This document shows positions 7,071 to 14,703 of a stretch of 37,858 nucleotides of DNA, one piece after another. Position 1 is the first letter of the stretch, and each line of letters starts with the position of its first letter. Made by a program: the position numbers and the translations under genes. Under the pieces are notes generated by a model. The model searched no databases. It was given only the letters and a program-made list of their open reading frames with translations, and was not told the origin of the DNA. Source of the stretch: Paracoccus isoporae (GTDB taxonomy: Bacteria; Pseudomonadota; Alphaproteobacteria; Rhodobacterales; Rhodobacteraceae); the NCBI RefSeq assembly GCF_900101865.1, contig NZ_FNAH01000015.1:1-37858 (forward strand), given 5' to 3'.

Positions 7071-7086
7071 ATAGATCAGGATCTAT
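7071..7086. promoter_or_regulatory. 16-bp inverted repeat upstream of ietA
   Basis: ATAGATC-AG-GATCTAT is a perfect 7-bp inverted repeat with a two-base centre, 21 bp before the ATG of ietA. Its position overlaps where a promoter or leader would lie, so it is a candidate operator. No other copy was noticed in the window. Confidence 0.55.
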
Positions 7087-7107
7087 CGAGATCGGCAGAG
7101 GGCACGT

Positions 7108-8145
7108 ATGGCATCCGCGCAGCAACTGATAGGCTTGGTCAAAAGCCATGCTGAAGGTAACGCTGATCGTTTTTACGATCTGGCGATGCAGTTGTCTGCG
7201 GCCGAGGAACAAAAAGGTCATACGCGCCTGGCCGAACAGCTTCGCCAATGGGCGGAGGCTGGCCAAAAAGCACCCGCAAAGCGCAAGCCAGAAATCACGC
7301 CGCTTGCGACTCCTCGTGGCGACCTAGGGCAATTTCTCGCCGCTTCCTATCCCTCCGAGCGTTTGGCGGATGTGATTCTGCCTCTTCAGATAGAAGAAGA
7401 ACTGGCCCACATCGTTGTCGAAACCCGGCAGCGCGAAAAGCTTGAAGAAAAGGGTCTGAAGCCACGGCGCCGACTGCTTTTCTCTGGGCCTCCGGGAACT
7501 GGAAAAACTCTAAGTGCACATGCATTGGCAGGCGAACTCCAGTTTCCGCTGTTTTCAGTCATGCTGCACGGGTTGATCACCAAATTCATGGGCGAAACAG
7601 CTCAAAAGCTCAAGATGGTATTCGACGCAATCAAGACCACGCGCGGTGTCTATCTGTTCGACGAAATTGATGCACTGGCAGCAGCAAGAAGTAACGACAA
7701 CGATGTTGGAGAAGCGCGCCGCGTACTGAATTCGTTCCTTCAGTTTATGGACGAAGACACAGGTCCGTCCATTGTTGTTGCCACGACTAACCTGCCTGGT
7801 ATTCTGGACCGCGCCGTGCTGCGGCGCTTTGATCTCGTACTGCCCTATGAAATGCCTGATGCTGCGGCGATTCAACAAGCTCTTGAACGCCGCCTGATCG
7901 GTTTTTCGTTGAGCCGAATAGGCTGGAAACGGGTCACGGATCACGCCCGCAATCTCTCGACGGCGGACGTGGTCGCTGCAGCGGAGGACGCCGCACGCCG
8001 AGCAGTCCTCAGCGACACCAACAAGATTGCAACGAAAAATTTGATCGATGCTTTGCAGCGCCGCCGCGCGTTGCAGGGCTTGGGGACGGACGAGCATGCC
8101 AAGAAACCTGCGTCACTTTCATCTCAGGGACCTCGGGGCAAGTAA
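7108..8145 (+). CDS. ietA: AAA ATPase of an IetAS-type system (IetA)
   Basis: A 345-aa AAA-family ATPase. The Walker A motif GPPGTGKT is at residues 127-134, Walker B VYLFDEID at 181-188, sensor-1 VVATTNLPG at about 230, and an arginine-finger-like RAVLRRFD segment follows. The N-terminal 100 residues are helical and family-specific (LVKSHAEGNADRFYDLAMQLSAAEE). It overlaps the downstream subtilase gene by 50 bp. An AAA ATPase followed by a large subtilisin-like protease is the arrangement of IetAS, described on Agrobacterium pTiC58 as a stability/incompatibility system and later reported as an antiphage defence system. IetA is thought to counteract or control the protease. Assignment is by architecture and motifs, without alignment. 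The start follows a weak CAGAGGG site. Confidence 0.82.
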   Translation: MASAQQLIGLVKSHAEGNADRFYDLAMQLSAAEEQKGHTRLAEQLRQWAEAGQKAPAKRKPEITPLATPRGDLGQFLAASYPSERLADVILPLQIEEELAHIVVETRQREKLEEKGLKPRRRLLFSGPPGTGKTLSAHALAGELQFPLFSVMLHGLITKFMGETAQKLKMVFDAIKTTRGVYLFDEIDALAAARSNDNDVGEARRVLNSFLQFMDEDTGPSIVVATTNLPGILDRAVLRRFDLVLPYEMPDAAAIQQALERRLIGFSLSRIGWKRVTDHARNLSTADVVAAAEDAARRAVLSDTNKIATKNLIDALQRRRALQGLGTDEHAKKPASLSSQGPRGK

Positions 8146-10567
8146 GCCATACCAATGGAAAGGTACGCCAGTCAGCAAGCGACCGAGCGATGTGCCGGAT
8201 AGGGAGGCCCATGCTCAAATCTTGCTGCGCGCGCTTGACGCGCTTCCCGATATTAAATCCGACGGATTGCCAGGGTTGTATCTGGAGGTCTCCGGGCGTG
8301 CGGGCGAAAAACTGAAGCGAACAAGCCTCGACACCAAACACCTCAACCTGCTCAAATACGAGGAAGGCAAATATCGAGAGGACGGGCTGGATAAGGCGAC
8401 CATTTTCGCGACAGAGAAAGGCGTCGAGGCCTTTCGCAAGAAAGTCGCCCAGTTTCAAACAGAGAACACCCCGGACCGCGAAAAAAATGGTCAGTTGATC
8501 CCAGGAAGGCCAAAGAACGCCGATCTTGTGCAGAGCTTGGCCGCTATCACCGAAGCAGGCTTACGCGCTTTATGGCGAAGCCCCTCCCACAAATTTCCAG
8601 CGGCCGGTGTCGACGTGCTCTGGGAAATCTGGCTCAATCCAGATGAAGTTGATCGATTTATTCAAGTTGCGCCAGAATACGGGCTCGAACCGGGAAGTGA
8701 ATTGCTTAGATTTCCTGAAGACGTGGTGATCGTCGCGAACGGAACCCAAGATGCACTCGCGACCGCTGTTCGGAAAATCGGAGGGGTCCGAGCGCTCGCC
8801 GCACCAACGGTCACGGCAGATTTCTTTGAAGGTTTGCCTGTGAAGGAACAGGCTGCGTGGGTGGATGAGCTTGCCCAGCGAACCAGCTATCCACCAAACG
8901 CTGATCCTGGCTTCATTACTCTGCTGGATACCGGGGTCAGCCGCGCTCACCCCCTGATCCAGCCATCTTTGTCGTCTGATGATCGTCACGCTGCCGATCC
9001 GAGTTGGGCAGTAGAGGATATCAAAGGCCACGGAACCCAGATGGCCGGCCTTGCCCTCTTCGGCGACCTCACCACCAAACTTCAACAGATGGAGCCGGTC
9101 GAAATCCATCATCGGCTGGAATCGGTCAAACTGCTACCTGATGCGGGCGAAAACCCGCACCACCTTCTCGGGGCCGTTACCCGTGACGCGATCGATGCAG
9201 TTGAAGCACGTTGGTTAAGACGACGCATCTTTTCAATGCCAGCCACGACAAGCGAGGATACTCCACATGACGGCGCGCCCACCTCTTGGTCGAGCGCCAT
9301 CGACGAGCTCGCTGCGGGTGTCCTAGGTCAGCAAAAGGTCAGACGGTTGCTCCTCATTTCCGCAGGGAACACAGACAATTTCACCTTCGGTGCGGGCAAT
9401 TATCTTGATCGATGCGATCACCCCGACAACGAAGTCGAAGCGCCTGCACAAGCCTGGAATGCATTATGCGTAGGGGCCTATACCGAAAAAACAGCCCTAC
9501 CAGCTGGCGAAGGCACCGCAGCCCTCGCGCCGTTCGGTGACCTGTCGCCTGCCTCGCGCACTGCCTCGTGGTCCTCCTACTGGCCATTGAAACCGGACGT
9601 GGTGCTTGAGGGTGGAAACTGGGCGACCGGCAATAGCCCGCCACCCATGCGGCATGGTTGGTTGTCCTTGCTGTCGACCGACCACCGGTATCCGCAGAGA
9701 TCATTCTGCTTCACCTTTGACACCAGTGCAGCAACGGCCCTTGCTGCAAATCAAATTTCGACCCTATGGTCGGAATACCCCATGCTCTGGCCGGAAACTG
9801 TACGTGGCCTATATGTATCCTCAGCAAGATGGACATCGCAAATGCGTTCCCACTTGCCCGCTAGCGCCAACCCGCAAAAGGGCAGCTTTGCCCTCCTATT
9901 TCGGCGCTACGGCTATGGCGTGCCAGATCTTGATCGAGCAAGGCGAAGCGCCTCGAACGCATTAACCCTGATCGTCGAAGACACCATCAATCCTTATGCA
10001 CTTTCAGACAAAACTGGAAACGACATTCATCATGAGCTGAAACTTTTCACCTTGCCTTGGCCGGTTGAAGAGCTGCGTAGGCTCGGCAACGCGAATGTCA
10101 CGCTGCGCGTCACCCTGAGCACGTTCATCGCACCTAACCCGTCAGAACCCTCACGCGGCAATCGATACCGGTACGCATCCCACAACCTGCGATTCAAGCT
10201 CAATCGCGCCGACGAAAGTGAAGCTCAGTTTCTCGCCAGGATCAGCAAGGCTGCCGAACAAACTGACGAACCAGAAAGCGACGAGCAGGATGGATGGGAT
10301 TTTGGAAGCAATCGGCGCGATGTCGGCTCCCTGCACATCGACCAATTGACCTGCAAGGCTTCGGATCTTGCCCGACGAAATCTTATAGCCGTGCATCCAG
10401 TGACCGGCTGGTGGAAAGCAAAGTCGCGGTTGCAGGATGCGCTGCCCACTGTTCGGTATTCTCTCGTAGTCGAAATAGATGCCGAAAAGCTGGAATGTGA
10501 GCTGCATGCAGAGGTCGCTGCTGTTATCCAAACATTGACGGCAGTTGGGACGGTCATAGCAGTTTGA
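8096..10567 (+). CDS. ietS: Subtilisin-like serine protease of an IetAS-type system (IetS)
   Basis: An 823-aa S8-family peptidase. The catalytic triad is visible: D278 in TLLDTGVSRAHP, H312 in GHGTQMAGLALFG and S544 in FDTSAATALAANQIS. The oxyanion Asn is N425 in LLISAGNTDNF. The Ser motif is DTSAATA rather than the usual GTSMAxP, which is a feature of this protease branch. No signal peptide is present, so it acts in the cytoplasm, as expected for an intracellular defence or toxin protease. The ATG at 8096 was chosen because MPRNLRHFHL starts the conserved N-terminus and lies within the ietA 3' end (50-bp overlap). The 250-residue N-terminal region and 200-residue C-terminal region are extra domains with no recognised name. 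The gene is intact. Confidence 0.85.
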   Translation: MPRNLRHFHLRDLGASKPYQWKGTPVSKRPSDVPDREAHAQILLRALDALPDIKSDGLPGLYLEVSGRAGEKLKRTSLDTKHLNLLKYEEGKYREDGLDKATIFATEKGVEAFRKKVAQFQTENTPDREKNGQLIPGRPKNADLVQSLAAITEAGLRALWRSPSHKFPAAGVDVLWEIWLNPDEVDRFIQVAPEYGLEPGSELLRFPEDVVIVANGTQDALATAVRKIGGVRALAAPTVTADFFEGLPVKEQAAWVDELAQRTSYPPNADPGFITLLDTGVSRAHPLIQPSLSSDDRHAADPSWAVEDIKGHGTQMAGLALFGDLTTKLQQMEPVEIHHRLESVKLLPDAGENPHHLLGAVTRDAIDAVEARWLRRRIFSMPATTSEDTPHDGAPTSWSSAIDELAAGVLGQQKVRRLLLISAGNTDNFTFGAGNYLDRCDHPDNEVEAPAQAWNALCVGAYTEKTALPAGEGTAALAPFGDLSPASRTASWSSYWPLKPDVVLEGGNWATGNSPPPMRHGWLSLLSTDHRYPQRSFCFTFDTSAATALAANQISTLWSEYPMLWPETVRGLYVSSARWTSQMRSHLPASANPQKGSFALLFRRYGYGVPDLDRARRSASNALTLIVEDTINPYALSDKTGNDIHHELKLFTLPWPVEELRRLGNANVTLRVTLSTFIAPNPSEPSRGNRYRYASHNLRFKLNRADESEAQFLARISKAAEQTDEPESDEQDGWDFGSNRRDVGSLHIDQLTCKASDLARRNLIAVHPVTGWWKAKSRLQDALPTVRYSLVVEIDAEKLECELHAEVAAVIQTLTAVGTVIAV

Positions 10568-10848
10568 ACCTGCTGAATTGATCGCAGGCTGTTAACCCTT
10601 TTGGGCGCGCCATCTCCAAGCCGGACCATCTGTCCGTCCAGGAAGACCAGCGCGCCCACCTGTCATCTCGGATATCCAGTTTCGGGATATCCACTTGGTC
10701 GGCGATATGCTAGCCGACCCCGGTGGGCTCCGAACGGGTTCGCCGCCATCCCCACCCCGCACTCGATCCGGCCCACGGTCCGGCGTCTCCTGCGGTCCCC
10801 GCGCTTTCGGGTCCGGGTCCCCTTCCTGACTTTCCCGCTACCTGCGGC
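10568..10848. other. Non-coding interval between convergent ietS and the RepB-like gene, with repeats
   Basis: No credible gene is seen. The interval carries two identical 9-bp copies of GGATATCCA (10670-10678 and 10685-10693) with the palindrome GGATATCC repeating at a 15-bp step. It also has a 7-bp inverted repeat GGTCGGC/GCCGACC (10697-10703 and 10713-10719, nine-base loop). The hairpin has no T-tract on either strand, so a simple intrinsic terminator is not supported. Because it lies at the end of a recombinase/ParB/RepB module, the iterated palindromes could be partition- or recombination-related sites (inference). Confidence 0.45.
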
Positions 10849-11772
10849 CTAACCCTCGGCCACCTCCGACACTGCGGGCTGAGCCAAGCCAGCGACGATC
10901 TGTCGAAACTCGCGCAGAATTTCCTGATGGTTCCTTTCAAGAAACCGAACGAGGCGGTCGTTCTGCAAGAGCCGTTCGACATAACGGCCTGCAACAACAA
11001 GACGCAGGTGATCGGGACCGAGCGTACCTTCGATCAGCTTGATGTTCTTCTGCAGGCTGGCCATCTCGGCTTTCATCCGTTCGGCCTGTTCGCGCGTGAC
11101 GCCGACGGGTGATTTGCGCGCCGCTGGGTCGACAAGATCCGTAGCATCGGTGGCAGCAAGAATGGCCTCGGCATAAGCCACCGTGTAGTTATTTGCGGCG
11201 ATCATCAGTTCGGCCGCCTGAATCTGGCGCAAGGGCTTCACCTTGCGCAGAGCCCGGAAACTGTTGATCGGGCAATGTCGCGCCTTGAGCAGCTCGGCAG
11301 CCTCGGCGCAGATGCCGTTCAGCAGGTTCCTTTTTCGACGGATCAGCGCCACATCGACATTCAGCGCGGCAGCGATCCGGGACTCGGGCACACCGCGTTC
11401 GACAGCACGAAGGATCATCTTGTGCTCCTGAATCGTGGCTAGGCGGCTGATCCGCTTGTTGTAGGTCAAGGCCTCGTCATCAGTCGCCACAAGGCATGTG
11501 ACCGCTTCCTCGCCCATCTCCTTCAGGACGAGCAGCCGAACGTGGCCGTCGAGCAGGATGAAGGCATCACCCTGCCCTTTTGCGCGCGAAACGACCGGCG
11601 GTTCGATCAGCCCGACCTCGCGGATCGATGCCGTGATCTGCGCATATTTCTGGCTCTTGGGCACTGTGTCCGGAAGCTGTTTGACTGGAAGGATCGACGC
11701 GATCGGAACGTTGATCAAATCTGTCTCGAAGCCAGGGCTTATTGCATTGGGCGATTTGTCTGGACGTGTCAT
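10849..11772 (-). CDS. RepB C-terminal-type plasmid partition-like protein
   Basis: A 307-aa protein with a ParB-like N-terminal nuclease/CTPase fold (PVKQLPDTVPKSQKYAQITASIREVGLIEPPVVSR, LLDGHVRLLVLKEMGEE). A helix-turn-helix segment (LRAVERGVPESRIAAALNVDVALIRRKRNLL) is followed by a RepB-type C-terminal domain ending near FLERNHQEILREFR. RepB proteins are the centromere-binding partners of repABC plasmids, but there is no repA or repC here. It is the third gene of a minus-strand set behind a serine recombinase and a ParB-like gene, and its ATG overlaps the stop of that gene (ATGA). The combination recurs in alphaproteobacteria and probably belongs to an integrating mobile element rather than a replicon. 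Confidence 0.8.
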   Translation of the reverse strand: MTRPDKSPNAISPGFETDLINVPIASILPVKQLPDTVPKSQKYAQITASIREVGLIEPPVVSRAKGQGDAFILLDGHVRLLVLKEMGEEAVTCLVATDDEALTYNKRISRLATIQEHKMILRAVERGVPESRIAAALNVDVALIRRKRNLLNGICAEAAELLKARHCPINSFRALRKVKPLRQIQAAELMIAANNYTVAYAEAILAATDATDLVDPAARKSPVGVTREQAERMKAEMASLQKNIKLIEGTLGPDHLRLVVAGRYVERLLQNDRLVRFLERNHQEILREFRQIVAGLAQPAVSEVAEG

Positions 11773-12654
11773 GTTGCGGCCTCTCCCAGACCATCGACGA
11801 CAATGCGCGGCAGGGAATCCAGGCCCTCAGCGCGCAAGAGCGTCAGAAAATTCTCGTCCTTCAGCAGCGACTTGAACGCGGCATCGAGAAACAGCAGGCT
11901 GCTGCGTGTGACCTGCGCACGGCTGATCATGTCCTTCTGGCGCTCTGCCTCGGCACGATAGGCATTGACCAGCGCCGCCGAGGTCATACGCGTACGCGAG
12001 CGTGCGGTGCGGGTGACGCCTTTGTGCTTGCCATGCCGCTTTCGCAGCTCAACGAGCCGCCGGGCTTCCAGCAGCTTCTTACCCCGCAACTCACCGGAGG
12101 AATAAGCCGCTTCCAGCGCTTTCTGCACATCCTTTTCTTCTGCTCGCGTGATGTAAAGCGCGACGCTGAGGGGCATCTTGCCGGTCTCGACCGCGATCAG
12201 CAGCCGCTCCTCGCCATTGGCGATCAGCTCGCCGATTTCATGGACATAGGCGAAGGAAAGCCCGGTCTTGTCGGCAATCTCGTGATCAGAATATCCCCTA
12301 TCACGCAGGGTGGAGATATCCTGCAGCAATTCCAGAGGGCGCTGCTGGCGCCGGGCGATATTCTCGATAATGCTGCGCAGGAGTCGTTCGATCTCATTGG
12401 CCTCCACAATGATCGCCGGGATCCGGGTTTCACCCAAGGCCAGATAGGCCTCCATCCGGCCCTGGCCGCAGACCAGCCGGTAACTCCCATGATCGTCGCG
12501 CGCGACAGTGATCGGCTTTTTTCAGCCCGACCCTGCTGATGCTGTCCACCAAAGCACGAAAGGTCTTTTCCGACCGTTCGCGTGGGTTTTCTACGGTAAT
12601 CTCCGCGATTGGGATGTCCTGGACCTCTCCCTGTGTTTCGATCCCGCTCACCAT
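11769..12654 (-). pseudogene. ParB N-terminal-domain protein, frameshifted in an A6 tract
   Basis: Two overlapping frames together make one ParB-like protein of about 295 aa. The first frame starts at 12654 (MVSGIETQGEVQDIPIAEIT) and carries ENPRERSEKTFRALVDSISRVGLKK. After six A residues (T6 at 12517-12522 on the plus strand) it runs out of frame. Dropping one A gives KKPITVARDDHGSYRLVCGQGRMEAY and continues in the second frame to the stop at 11769, through an HTH segment (RGYSDHEIADKTGLSFAYVHEIGELI). The restored text is the standard ParB box pattern, so a one-base insertion is the simplest explanation. It could be a true inactivation, slippage-tolerated expression or a sequencing error in the homopolymer. 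The gene start overlaps the recombinase stop, and its stop overlaps the RepB-like start. Confidence 0.75.
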
Positions 12655-14237
12655 GGCACAACCTCCGAGACAGGAACACGGCGGGCCATCTCGAAAAGGA
12701 AATCAAGCGTCTCGAACCGGAAGGCGTCCAGCATCAAACCATTCTCCTCGGCCAGTCCAAGCGGCTTGCTGCGCATTTCAAACTGCGGCAGCAGGTAATA
12801 ATCGAGCGCCTTCTTATTCGCGCGGTCCATTCGGATCGCAATTGTGATATCCGGGGCGAGACTGATGTCGAAGCGGATTTTCCAGCGCAGACCGCCCCCG
12901 CGTGTTTCACGACACCGGGAAACGACGACAGAGGCCGTAAACTCGTTGTTGATCGTCAGCAGATCGGTGACAGGATTCCGGTCGACTGCACCGCCCAGCC
13001 TGGTGATCTCGCCCAACACGCGCTCGACCGCATCGCCGTGGAACAGCCGAAGCATGCGGTTGATCTCGACATCGCGATAATCGCGATCTGGCGCGAACCC
13101 GACGAGGGAATAGGCGCGCAGCAGGCTGCCGAAGCGATGCGCATAGGCGCCGCTTGACGGCATGCCGCCGGCTTCGTCGATCACCAGCCCGGAAATATAG
13201 CCATGGCGCTGAAACAGCCGTGTCAGCCTGCCCAGCATTTCATCATCCGAAAAACGTCGGTTGCGCGCGGCAATCACCGCCTGCACCTTTTGAAACTCCC
13301 GGGGCTGGATGATGGCCTCGAAGGCACCTTCCGATCTGATCCACATCTCAGGGCCGTTCGCCACCCGCTTGCGCTTCAGCTTGAACGAACGCCGGTTGTA
13401 GACATTGTTCCCGATATATTTCTCATTGGTCAGGATCTGCTGGACGGTGGCACGGGTCCAGAGCCGACCGAGATCGGTCAGGATGCCGCGTTCATTCAGT
13501 TCCGCTGCGATCTCGCTCTCGGACCTGCCCTTCTTCAGAAACCGGCCATAGATCCAGCGCACCGTCTGCACTTCCTCGTCGGGGCCGGGCGCAAGGATGA
13601 CTCTGTCCGTCTGCAGGCTTTTCTGCTCGCCGCGCTTCAACTCGGCCTTGATGTCGCCGCGCTCGTCGACAAGGACGCGCCGCAACCCGTAACCGGCGGG
13701 CCCACCCTGCCGATAACCAAGCTCGATCAGACGGCACTGCCCGGCAAAGACCTTGGTCGACAGCTCGCGGCTGTATTCACCCGCCATGGCGCGCTTGACG
13801 CCCTTGACGATGGTCGCGATGGCACTGCCGTCGTTCTCGAACTGCTCGGCGCAATATTCGACCTGTTTGCCCGCCCTGCGGCAGATATATTCATAATAGG
13901 CAGATTCGTCGGCATCCTGAAACCGGCCCCAACGACTGACGTCATAGACCAGGATCACGTCGAAATCCGCCGTGCCCGCTTCCACATCCTGGATCAGCTG
14001 TTGCAGCGCCTCGCGCCCTTCCAGCCTCAGCCCGCTTTTCCCCGCATCTGCATAGGTCCGCACCAGTTCAAAGCCGCGTTCCTCGGCGTAGGCCCGGATC
14101 GCGTCTGACTGGTTTTCGGTCGAATATTTCTGATGTTCCGTCGACATGCGGACATATTCAGCCGCACGCCGACTCGTCGGCTCGGATCCGGTGTTGCTGA
14201 GGGAAGGCGGGGTGTGACCTGCCATACGCGTCTCCAC
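12648..14237 (-). CDS. Large serine recombinase
   Basis: A 529-aa site-specific recombinase of the large serine family. The resolvase domain begins with AAEYVRMSTEHQKYSTENQ, in which S32 is the catalytic nucleophile, and continues through GREALQQLIQDVEAG and VYDVSRWGRFQDADES. A recombinase domain follows (GYGLRRVLVDERG, IYGRFLKKGRSESEIAAELN, TRATVQQILTNEKYIGNNVYNRRSFKLK). The C-terminal 200 residues are specific to this subfamily and no zinc-ribbon cysteines are obvious. Start 14237 is used; the Met at codon 5 is equally likely. It heads the recombinase-ParB-RepB-like set and is divergent from a small HTH gene. It could excise or integrate a unit; the attachment sites were not identified. Confidence 0.9.
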   Translation of the reverse strand: METRMAGHTPPSLSNTGSEPTSRRAAEYVRMSTEHQKYSTENQSDAIRAYAEERGFELVRTYADAGKSGLRLEGREALQQLIQDVEAGTADFDVILVYDVSRWGRFQDADESAYYEYICRRAGKQVEYCAEQFENDGSAIATIVKGVKRAMAGEYSRELSTKVFAGQCRLIELGYRQGGPAGYGLRRVLVDERGDIKAELKRGEQKSLQTDRVILAPGPDEEVQTVRWIYGRFLKKGRSESEIAAELNERGILTDLGRLWTRATVQQILTNEKYIGNNVYNRRSFKLKRKRVANGPEMWIRSEGAFEAIIQPREFQKVQAVIAARNRRFSDDEMLGRLTRLFQRHGYISGLVIDEAGGMPSSGAYAHRFGSLLRAYSLVGFAPDRDYRDVEINRMLRLFHGDAVERVLGEITRLGGAVDRNPVTDLLTINNEFTASVVVSRCRETRGGGLRWKIRFDISLAPDITIAIRMDRANKKALDYYLLPQFEMRSKPLGLAEENGLMLDAFRFETLDFLFEMARRVPVSEVVPW

Positions 14238-14351
14238 TTCAGTTCATGCTGGAACCCCCGGGCCGACCGCCCCGCACGCCCGATCCGGGTGCAAATTGGA
14301 ACCTGCCGTTTTCACGTTTCCCCTCGGTTTAGCCGAGGAGGGAAAGAGTAT

Positions 14352-14654
14352 GTGGGTGAAGATGGGCACAATTGTGCACCCGACAGCGGTTCCGGGGAAT
14401 ACAGGGAAGCAATCGCTGCCGCACTGGTCGCGGACCTCGGCCAGACGGACCGGGCGATCAAGACCGCAATGCGCTGGACCGGTGCAAGCGAGCGGACCGT
14501 CAACTACTGGATGTCCGCGGAGCGAGGGCCAAGCGGCGAGCACCTGATCGCATTGGCCCGGCACTCTGATGCGGTCTTCATCACCCTGCTGGCGATGGCG
14601 GGACGGGTCGAGCGGGAGAGTGATAGTCAGAATCCGGATGACAGGAGACGCTGA
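14352..14654 (+). CDS. Small helix-turn-helix DNA-binding protein divergent from the recombinase
   Basis: About 100 aa. The core YREAIAAALVADLGQTDRAI followed by TAMRWTGASERTVNYWMSAE is a helix-turn-helix with the recognition helix at ASERTVNYWM, ending in the conserved GEHLIALARHSDAVF. The open frame extends far upstream, but the usual N-terminus must be close to 14350. An AGGAGG at about 14334-14340 precedes both a GTG at 14352 in this frame and an ATG at 14350 in another frame (MWVKMGTIVHPTAVP). The latter looks native in style, so the real gene may have an early frameshift between the two. It lies divergently from the recombinase across a 114-bp gap, where a repressor of recombination would be expected; this is inference. 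Confidence 0.6.
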   Translation: MGEDGHNCAPDSGSGEYREAIAAALVADLGQTDRAIKTAMRWTGASERTVNYWMSAERGPSGEHLIALARHSDAVFITLLAMAGRVERESDSQNPDDRRR

Positions 14655-14703
14655 TTTCGGCCGGATTTTCATGCTGCAAGGTCACGGTTGCAGAGGCAAC
14701 GCT

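Noticed and set aside
12511..12525. Programmed -1 ribosomal frameshift in the ParB-like gene
   Set aside because: The tract is in the wrong phase for a classical heptamer: the in-frame codons are CTG AAA AAA GCC and a +1 shift is needed, so a plain insertion is more likely.
13203..14108. 301-aa plus-strand frame inside the recombinase gene
   Set aside because: Antisense shadow. The minus strand has catalytic serine and recombinase-domain motifs throughout.
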